This document shows, piece after piece, positions 20,000 to 64,000 of a stretch of DNA of 64,000 nucleotides (position 1 is the first letter of the stretch; every line of letters begins with the position of its first letter). Where the stretch lies: the NCBI RefSeq assembly GCF_027596085.1, contig NC_072449.1:20600334-20664333 (forward strand), given 5' to 3'. The notes beneath the pieces were generated by a model. The model was not told where the DNA came from, searched no databases, and worked only from the letters and a program-made list of their open reading frames with translations. The translations under genes and the position numbers were made by a program. This DNA is from Anoplopoma fimbria. Its lineage: Eukaryota; Chordata; Actinopteri; Perciformes; Anoplopomatidae.

Positions 20000-20990
20000 T
20001 TATGATGACCCCTTACTCACTTTTGGTGTTTTATTTACGGGATGATTATAGTTTGATTCAGCGCGTTTCACACAAATGACTGCTTCTTAACTGTCCAACC
20101 CACAGAGTATGATCCATCAATGCTCCGATGAACGTCTCGGTAGAGGAGGGTTCCTGTCTTATCATGTGATATGATGGAAGGCCCCAAACACATACAATGG
20201 GGAGATTGTTTTGCCAACTTCTGTTTCCAAGGACAAGACTTAACTTTGAATCTGATGTATAGTTTTTATCAGTATTTGAGAATTGCACAAGGCTCAAAAG
20301 AAAATATATTGAAAAATGATCAACGCATAAAGCATGACTTCATACTCTGATAATCCTCCAGTCCCCATTTACAGGACCTGAGATCCACCTGTTGTGTTTA
20401 ACACCTAAAAGAAAGTGTGCTCATTGAAACTGCAGTGGTCAGTGAGTGTTTGACAGGAGTTTCCTGGCCTTTCGCTTGCTTCACCATAGGACCATCAAAG
20501 ACTGAAAATGACTCTTTAGCTACAGTACATGATCAGACTGAAGACCCTGACAGAAGAGAGTGGCCGTACTTTCCCAGAATAACATTTATCATATTTTACA
20601 TGAAATAACATTGTATTCATTACTAAACATTCCAGCCATCATTTCTGTACATTTATACCTTGGACCACAACTGACCATTCATCATATATAAGTCAACAAG
20701 CTGTCATTTTTCATGTGAAGGAAGTTTCCTGGTTATGACTTTAAGGGGGCTGTCCATATTAGTATGTAATCCCTACAACCGAGATGAGAGAGTGAGAGAC
20801 AAACAATGTCATGATGAGGCAACCGAAACAGAGGGAGTTGAGTAATGCTAGGTGTAATGTGGTGGTGTTTTATATTCTCACTGCACTTCCTATGTTCATT
20901 AGAAAAAGGAAGCTCATTTAAAAGAGCAAATTCATCCGTCTGACTTGCAGCAACATGCAGCCGTATGAATTCAACATATTGCACACCAAA
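20000..20990. other. il12a-schip1 intergenic region
   Basis: The two genes are in tandem on the minus strand. Apart from the small ORF at its edge, this kilobase shows no coding exon. The ORFs at 20058-20297 and 20417-20608 have no splice or family support. Confidence 0.4.
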
Positions 20991-20994
20991 CCGA

Positions 20995-21870
20995 CATATA
21001 TGAAACAAAGTTTATTCTTTATTTTACATATCTGTACATAAACATTTCTTCCCGCAAATAAAGTTTTTTGATTACAGTAGGATGAAAACGATTTTAACAC
21101 ACTTATTCATTTAAAATGACTCGTGTCAGAAAATCAACATTCACAAAATGTTGAAGAGCAATTAGAGTGAACGTATTACCAAAAGCTACGACTCCACTAC
21201 AAGGCAGGCATGTTTCCTTTACACTCTTTTAGCACCTTCAAATAAACATTTCTCAGTTGAAAACTACCGTTTGTGCAGAATAAAAACAGGTCGACTTTGA
21301 AATACTTGAAAATTACTGTCCAACTTAAAATGGTCTGAAGAAGTTAGTTTCCATCTGTTTTTTTTTTATTTTTATACACTTTTGTTTCTTTTTCTCATGA
21401 CTGACTTTCTACTAAATTTTTCACTATTATTTAATTTTTTTCCCACAATTTTTGCATTTGACAGTTATAATTTAGTGGCGAATGTAGAAAGTTAAAAAGA
21501 ATCAATAGCAAAGCAAGGCCGATCACTGCACAGGAAGCTGGGGACAGAATCCATGACAACACACAATCAATTTCCTCTTCTCCCAGGAAGCAGGAAGTGC
21601 CCATCCGTCCTTAGCGCTGGGAGAAAACCACAGAAGCAACCGAAAGAGGGTGGCCTTCTTCTGTGCTACTGCGACCACTGGAGTCAGTGGGGTGGACAGG
21701 AAGGTAGACATCGGGAGACGGGGAAGCAGCGAGGAGCAAATTACTTGGGACAAGCGGGAAGGATTTGGATCGACAAGGGGCAGAGGTGGAATGGCCAGAG
21801 GGGAAAAGTCTGGTTTGGAGTGGGAGCTTAGCTTGGCAGAGGGGAGCAGGGTGGAGTGGGTACGGGCATC
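20995..21870 (-). other. schip1: schip1 3' UTR with poly(A) signals
   Basis: The stop TAA is at 21871-21873. AATAAA occurs twice on the minus strand, at 21018-21023 and 21011-21016, so cleavage is expected near 20990-21000. ORFs at 21523-21983 on both strands lie in this UTR and are not supported. Confidence 0.6.
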
Positions 21871-57648
<35,778 letters not shown>

Positions 57649-59189
57649 CTGCAACAACAAAAGAACAGAGAGAAAAAGAGTGAAACTAAGGAAAAGCACG
57701 TGCGAAGAATGAGAGTTTAAAAAAAAGAGAGGGAAGCAGGAAGGAGACAAGGAAAATGAAAAGAGAATTTCAGGAAGTGTGTAGATTTAGATTGGTATCT
57801 TGATGTTTTGAGTCCGGCAACCACAAAGCACTTCCTGTCAAGCAGGAACTAAATCTCTGCACAGAATTTTGAAGTCACGGTCTCTCTTGGATTTGTTGTC
57901 CAGTCGTCTGCTATACAACTGTGCAGCTCCAAAGCTTCTCAGTATTACTCGACTATGCTAACTGAGCATACATTCCTCTGGTAAATGTGTATGTGAGTGT
58001 GGGCTTGTGCAATACTTGACACAAACAGCGAGCGCGGCGCCCGTGTGGCTGGATGTGTCAGAATGACATCCCACCACCAACTGCTACATCTGCAGCACCG
58101 CAGGAACAAAACACGGGTGTTCTGAGGGGTGAGAGCACGTGACACTGACATGTCAATACACACCGAACTGTGACACGGACAGAAGAGCCCAGAGTTGTTG
58201 TCTAACCTTGACTGTGTTGCTCCTGCTGATCCCCAATCACCAGCTCCCTGATTAGTTCACAGCTAATGGAAAAACGTCCATGTTGTTTACAACCCTCCAC
58301 AAATCTCCAACTGACCTGAGCCTCCTCTTGCAGAGTTTATACATCAGTCTTTTTCTCCACAGGAGCGCATTATCATAGTGCCTCACACCACTTTTTAAAA
58401 GTTAATGAAAAAGCAAGGAGCGTCAAAATTTCTCTCAGGGCAAAGGGAAATTAACGACATATTCCTACGTGATCCACATTATGACTTGCTCTGGAAAAGA
58501 AATTAATTATGAAGATTGCTAATTGCTGGTTTAGAGGACCTACAGTAGTTTTACACAATACTCAAAAGGGAGAAACTGCAGTACTACAATATTATCCCAA
58601 TTAGGCCTATAATAAGCTTTCTTTAGTTACCGTTTCTCGACTAAACCCCACCTGTGCCGGCTGTTGACGTCAAAGCACAACGCAGAAAAAAAAAAAATCT
58701 ATGTTGGGGGAAAGCACAGAGCAAAAGACTCAGCAACTTGGAGACTAGATATACAAATTGCTGATGCGGTGTAGAGACCTAAGCCACTTTATGATGAGGA
58801 GCTTGCATTTCTCCACAAAAGTCTAACAGGGATACAGATTGCTTTAGCTGCACAAATGGGGCCACAAAAGCCATGTTTTGACTTGGCAAGGAGAGATTAG
58901 ATAGTTCAAACTATTCTCAATGTTATTTGAACAGCCTTGGTCACATATTGCATTGCCACTGGGTGTGTTGGGACTTCCAGGGTGTTCAGAGGCAGAGTCG
59001 ATAGTCAGTATTAATAACTAACCCATGGAGCCCCAGTAGGACATTACCAGTCTACTTATGGCTTAATGCTCTGAAATCGCCTCGACCTGTGTTTTTTACA
59101 GCAAAACGGCCCCGATCACGATTATGCACATAAAAAAGTATTAACTATTATGGATCATACAATAGACCTGTATCAATGTATCAGTACAG

Positions 59190-59583
59190 CGGAGAACAAC
59201 CTTACCGACGTGCTCATGAACCGCGCTGGATCACCGCACGGTCACCGGTCCCTGCGGTGCGTGAACCAGCCTGTCATGTTGGCTTTGTCACCCTTAAAGT
59301 GCTTTTGGGAAAAAAAAAAAAGAAAAAAAAACGGATTCAGGGAACACGGGTGGAGTTTTCCCCTCTCCAAAGTATAGGACGACCGCTAAAGCACTTCTCG
59401 GTCACCGATCCTTTTTTTTCTTCTTCTTTCTTTCTTTCTCTTCCCGATCTGTGCAGCGTCAAAAACAGCGCTGGGTTTCCAGATATTATTATCGCGTCAA
59501 TACATGATGGTCACATGAGCCCGATTAAAATAATGTAGGCCTAATCATTTAAAGTGGGTTTGTGTGCGTTAGTGAGAGACAGC

Positions 59584-59620
<37 letters not shown>

Positions 59621-60760
59621 CGGTAAAGCTGATCCGCTGTGGGATTAACCGACGCGCAGGCAGACCATACAGGCTGGAGATTTGGCCACGAAATACATGC
59701 AAATTGACAGCTGCACCGGTCCCCACCCCGCAGCCGGGCGGGTGTCTAGGGGGGGGGGGGGGGGCGTTTAATTTATGTCACAGGATACCCTAACAACTCT
59801 GCCAGTCCTTCTCTAGGTGGTGGTGGTGGTGGTGGTGGTGGTGGTGGCATCATCGCATACGCCCAGTCTTTGCGTGCGTCGAGCGTATGTGCACTCCAAG
59901 TGGCATATTTCTGCACGCATGACAGTTGCGTGACATAGCCTCTCTATGTATTTTCAAGGGTTGACATTTGACTGAGAATACACATTAGTATTATAAAAAT
60001 CGGTTAATACGCGTGCGTTTCTTCAATCTGCCATTCATAGGCTACTCATATGATGTAATGTGCCCAAAAAGTCCCAGGAGGAACCAGATATATCCCCCCC
60101 CCCCCCGCCGGCAACATCGGTGACAGAAACGCCTTTTATCCCACCATCGCACCCACACTGACACCCCCCTCTCGATACACTATTATCAGCCAAAAAATTG
60201 AAGTCGCCGGTTGAAAGCTACCCCTGGAGACGAGCTAAAAGTAGCCTGGATGCAAAACATCAGCGCCATTTAAACGAGCCGATACTCACTGTCATCATAT
60301 TTGCAGCTTCCCCCGTCGCGTCTCAAGACATCGTAAAGTGTAAATCCCCAGCTGTTAAGACACCGGTGATGGTGCTGACTTGTTTCCCCCCCCAGCAGCT
60401 GTATATATATATATTCTAAGGGCGGATGCTGGTGGGGCTGGCTTCGGTGGAGAAATGACAGAGAGCCGGTGGATAATTCAGTACAGTCATCGCTCTGAGT
60501 GTGTATAGCCTGTCCACGGAGGAGACAACCAAGAGTCTTGGGTCCCGCCTGTCCTGATTGGACAAAATAAGCTTAGATGTCTTTAAAAAAAAAAAAAAGA
60601 AATCAATAAAATTCCCAAAGCAGGTCCACGCCGTTTCTTTTCCTCCCCCTCCCCGGGCACACGCAGAGATGCCCGACCAGTCCAGACCCGTATACGCGCT
60701 CTCTAGCTCCCACCACGTCTACTGGAAAATGAAGAGGCTCTGGGTAAAAGTGCGTCCCAA
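59190..60760 (-). promoter_or_regulatory. schip1: CpG-rich promoter-like zone of schip1
   Basis: CpG dinucleotides are clearly denser here than in flanking DNA, for example near 59200-59270, 59630-59720, 59840-59900 and 60650-60720. It sits upstream of the long-isoform exon at 57.6 kb. Within it are short runs: (GA)n 59587-59617, G16 at 59749-59764, (GGT)n 59816-59848 and C13 at 60094-60106. Confidence 0.45.
60290..60298 (-). CDS. schip1: Tentative first coding exon of the long schip1 isoform
   Basis: ATG ATG ACA ends at a consensus donor (GTGAGT on the minus strand) in phase 0, matching the phase-0 exon at 57648, and would give MMT before DYREDG. It lies in a CpG-rich zone with a TATATATATA string about 110 bases upstream. 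The human long form starts with a longer peptide (MERSGQRV...), which I could not find here. The true first exon may lie outside the window or elsewhere in it. Confidence 0.3.
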
Positions 60761-60880
60761 CCAGGTGTGGCTTCTTTCACTTAGTTACTACCTAAGAAAC
60801 AAGACTTACAACTAAGCGCAAAAAGAAAAAAGACACACGCGTGCTGCTCTGCTGGCTGGCGCAGGTTGTGTGTTTGGAGA

Positions 60881-60882
<2 letters not shown>

Positions 60883-60924
<42 letters not shown>
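60883..60924. repeat. (CT)n microsatellite
   Basis: About 21 CT units just upstream of the schip1 CpG-rich zone; reads (GA)n on the schip1 strand. Confidence 0.95.
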
Positions 60925-60927
<3 letters not shown>

Positions 60928-61029
60928 ATGAAAGCCGTCTCTCTCTGTCGCAGCCTGCAGCTCTGAGGAGAAAGTGACGACAGAACACAACTAAAGCCCA
61001 ACCTTCTGCACCCACTGACCTCCAAAGAG

Positions 61030-64000
61030 AGGGAGTGAGAGGAATACAGAGGGAAAAACTATCTCGTTCATTTATTTAAACATACTTCTGGTGATCTGAA
61101 TATAGAATATTTCCAAATTGGTTTTCTATCACATAAAAAAAAACAAAAAAAAACTTGAGAGATCGCTAATGTTATATCTACCATGTTCACATATTCCAAG
61201 CAATGGCTATCATTTTCATCAGAGTTTTGTACACTTGTATAATGCAATCCAGTGCAACATCCCTGCATTCATTTAATTCTGACGGTTATAATGTTTGATT
61301 TGGGTTGAGATGGTGTAACTCATAACGTTGTTCACAAAAGCAGGTTGCATTTAAAAGGTAAGCACAGTCTAGACACAGTGTAATATTGAAAATATCACTT
61401 TTCATTGTAAAAAAAAATATAAATGTTCAGCAAAACAAAGGGCAGCTACACATCAAATATCACATATTGCTTGGAGACTTCCAAAATTCGATTAACAGAG
61501 CTTCATGAATCCCCAACAGTGCACAAGAAGCTCACAATCTATATACCATTAAAGGTTAACTTCAACACTACTGGCATTCTGTCTTTCTAGCCGATACTTT
61601 CTAGAGTTTTCTAATTAAGTTGGGCAGAATATCAAACCTCTCTAATTCAACCCAGTACAACCACCACACACTACAGCCTTGGAAAATTACCATTATCAAC
61701 CCATCTTGACACTTTTGAAAAAAAAAAAGAGAACCAATACTTCACAAAGAATTAAATAGTCAGTTTGCAGGAAATTTGTTCGTTAATATCTTGTTGATCC
61801 ATTGATCATAGACAGCGGAGACAGTTCTTTTGCCAATATACTGTACAAGGGAATCTATTTTACATTGCTCTCGCTTGATAAAAAACACTGTGCAAGACAT
61901 ATGAGTTAACACACACACGCATACACACAGATGGCAGCTGCAGTGTCAGAACTAAAGAGGGGTTAACACCAACATGGCATGATATCTTCATGTCGCATTC
62001 TGTTTCTTCTCGCAACAGCTGGTAATTTACATATTTCGATATGGTGATCAAGTTAAATGTTAGTGGCAAACGGAACTCATCCACAGTAGGACTAAAACAT
62101 ACTCCAAAGCATTTGAATAACAAGCGTTATGATTCAAAATTGGATTTGCGTCTCTCGAGTGGTAAGCCAAACATTTGGAAATACAAAAGCGCTGTGTTGT
62201 GCTTCAGTCGCATTGTTGGGAATCTTTCTCCGCTCAGCCTAGATTTGTAGTTGTTTGAGGGATGGGAGTCGTCCTCAGATATGGTGCATTGATTGCATAA
62301 AAGCAGCACAAAGGACAAACCAGTCCATGTAATAACAGAGATGTACTTCAAAGACCCCTGGCTGAGCCTCTCCCTACACTACAGTAGGGACGGCACCAGT
62401 GGGGATCTCCCCAAAGAGAAGACAGCAGGAGTCCAGCCCATTGCTGCTACTCTCACTCCCCGCCGCCACTGCTTTCAACTCCGTTATCAGCCCTTCCACT
62501 CCTCCCCTCTGCTTATTCTCCCCAATTCCTCAAACATGAATCGGTCATAGTGATGTAAAGTGAAGGCTTGTGCTTAATGCTTTTAGGGAGGATAAGCTAC
62601 TTTTCAGATTTATTTTTCTTGGAAAGAATGGGAGGACTGTGGGTTCATGTGCTCACCAGGCAATTAACTGATCATTAACTTATCAACAGGAGACCAACAT
62701 TGTTATGGCACTCTTGCACACTTACATGCACGCACAGTGTGCTTTCTTTGAAGTTTGCATTTCCCTTTAGTGTCAACGCTAACTGAAAATAGCTTTTGAC
62801 GTGGTATCCTTGTTCCATCAAACAATAAAAGCAGCAACAAGCTCAAAGTCAGGAGCGCCATATGAAGATGTCCAAAAGATTGTACATCAAAGCTCTTAAA
62901 CCCATGTTTTATTCACACCTGGAAGAAGAAGAAGACTTCACTTTTGATTTAGAAGGTGGTCAAATGGTCAAAGAAAGTTCACCGTGCAACACTTCAGGCG
63001 ACCCAACCCTACCACAATCTACCAAGAGGCAGAGGTGCCAGTCTGTCAAACTGCCATTCAATGGGATTTACCAATCACCGAGGGGCAGAGACATGTGGAA
63101 AAACAGCCAGGTGTAGATCCACAGTATCTGGAAAAGCTTTGCTCTATCTGTGTGCCTAACAGTCCATCCACAGCAGCTATCTGGCAGGAATCACTGAAGG
63201 CCCATTACTGACAGAGAGATAAGGCTGGAGAAAAGAATGGCCCTCAGATAATACCAAAAAGTCAGGGAACATCTTCCTCTGCTTATATCCGTCTCACATG
63301 CGTTTAAAAAACAGGGAGCTCTTGACAGTTGGTGAGAAATTGAAACTGTCTCTGCCTTGTCAGGAACTCACCAACTCTGACGGAGAGACACTGAAAGTGA
63401 CCTTGGAGGATTCTACCTCTCACTTTTACCTCTCCCCCTCTCTTCTCAGGGACCGAGGGGAAGAACTCACCTTGAAATAAGACTCGGGTCGAACCAGACG
63501 ACAGAAAATGAGGCATCCGAAACATGACTATCGTACAAGATCAGACCTGCAGATGGGAAATGTCCGGCCTGGTTATGAGAGACAAGGAGCCATGAGAGGC
63601 CTGACAGTAGACTCAACACCCAGGTCTCTTTCACAATGTCATGTCTTTTTCAAAAAAGAAAAAAAACAACAATTCAGGCTGTCATGAAAGAAGTCTTTAT
63701 ACTTCATGTATACCTTTTAAAGATATCCCCTAAAAGCACTTGTACCACTTAAAGGACTCCCTTGCGTCTACACATACTCCCTATTACTATACCTTAAGCC
63801 AGGAAGAGTCTTATGTTCTGGGCTCTAAGAAAGTGATGCCTACATGTTAGGGTAATTGGAAAACTGTTAACATTCACCAACCTATTATTGACTCGGAAAC
63901 ACTGGGTGTTTCTCTGTGTTTTATTTTGTTTAATCTTGTCTATTGAGAATTTCTATAACAGACTAGAAAACGTGGCAAACTTTTCCTGACAGTGTTGTAT
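61030..64000. other. Region upstream of schip1 with no supported gene
   Basis: No ORF, splice chain or RNA gene could be supported. An AATAAA on the minus strand near 61073, in an A/T-rich setting, could mark the end of a transcript entering from the right. A minus-strand donor-like site lies at 63470-63475. No IQCJ or MFSD1 exon was recognised, although these are the expected neighbours in mammals. Confidence 0.35.

Noticed and set aside
60290..60420. Frame reading KYDDSEYR across the donor, resembling the KHSDSDYR junction of human SCHIP1
   Set aside because: In that frame the exon would end in phase 1, which does not join the phase-0 exon at 57648.
62370..62550. Possible coding end on the minus strand (EGLITELKAVAAGSESSSNG)
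   Set aside because: About 50 codons between stops, without an acceptor or known family; likely chance in UTR-like DNA.
63400..63590. Possible exon on the minus strand ending at a GTGAGT donor (frame LILYDSHVSDASFSVVWFDP)
   Set aside because: One open frame and a donor, but no recognised product and no second exon; it does not resemble IQCJ or MFSD1.

Overview
This is vertebrate nuclear DNA. Long introns, GT-AG exons, dense CA/GT microsatellites, decayed transposons and the gene content point to a teleost fish, probably a percomorph. All exon models were joined by hand from splice signals and reading phase. Three multi-exon protein genes are supported.

Region 1 (about 1.5-13.8 kb, + strand) holds the 3' part of a gene encoding an acidic N-terminal tail made from tiny exons, one FIIND (ZU5-UPA) domain, a basic linker and a C-terminal death domain. 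Seventeen exons join into a 524-residue open frame; the true 5' end is not seen. FIIND proteins (NLRP1, CARD8, PIDD1) are self-cleaving innate immune or cell-death sensors. The predicted His and Ser of self-cleavage are present here with the same 27-residue spacing as in NLRP1 and CARD8, but Leu replaces the usual Phe before the Ser.

Region 2 (13.8-17.1 kb) is a decayed direct duplicate of the facing gene ends (tail of the FIIND gene plus the 3' half of il12a), broken by deletions, a LINE-like fragment and a degenerate AT-rich satellite of about 3 kb. The same satellite family lies in reverse orientation inside the FIIND gene at 9.25-9.5 kb.

Region 3 (17.5-19.3 kb, - strand) is a complete seven-exon interleukin-12 alpha (p35) gene, il12a, with a TATA box and an adjoining NF-kB-type site. 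A small hydrophobic ORF lies upstream at 19.9-20.0 kb.

Region 4 (21.0-about 60.3 kb, - strand) is schip1 (schwannomin-interacting protein 1), with seven exons supported by near-identity to my memory of the mammalian protein. An alternative first exon at 44.3 kb begins a short isoform (244 residues) inside a 25.8 kb intron. The long form enters through a 789-bp exon at 56.9-57.6 kb; its first exon is uncertain, and a CpG- and GC-rich promoter-like zone lies at 59.2-60.7 kb. The il12a-schip1 neighbourhood is also found in mammals.

Region 5 (61-64 kb) has no gene I can support. The introns carry several long dinucleotide repeats, at least five copies of a foldback repeat family, and several repeat-poor blocks that are candidate conserved noncoding elements.
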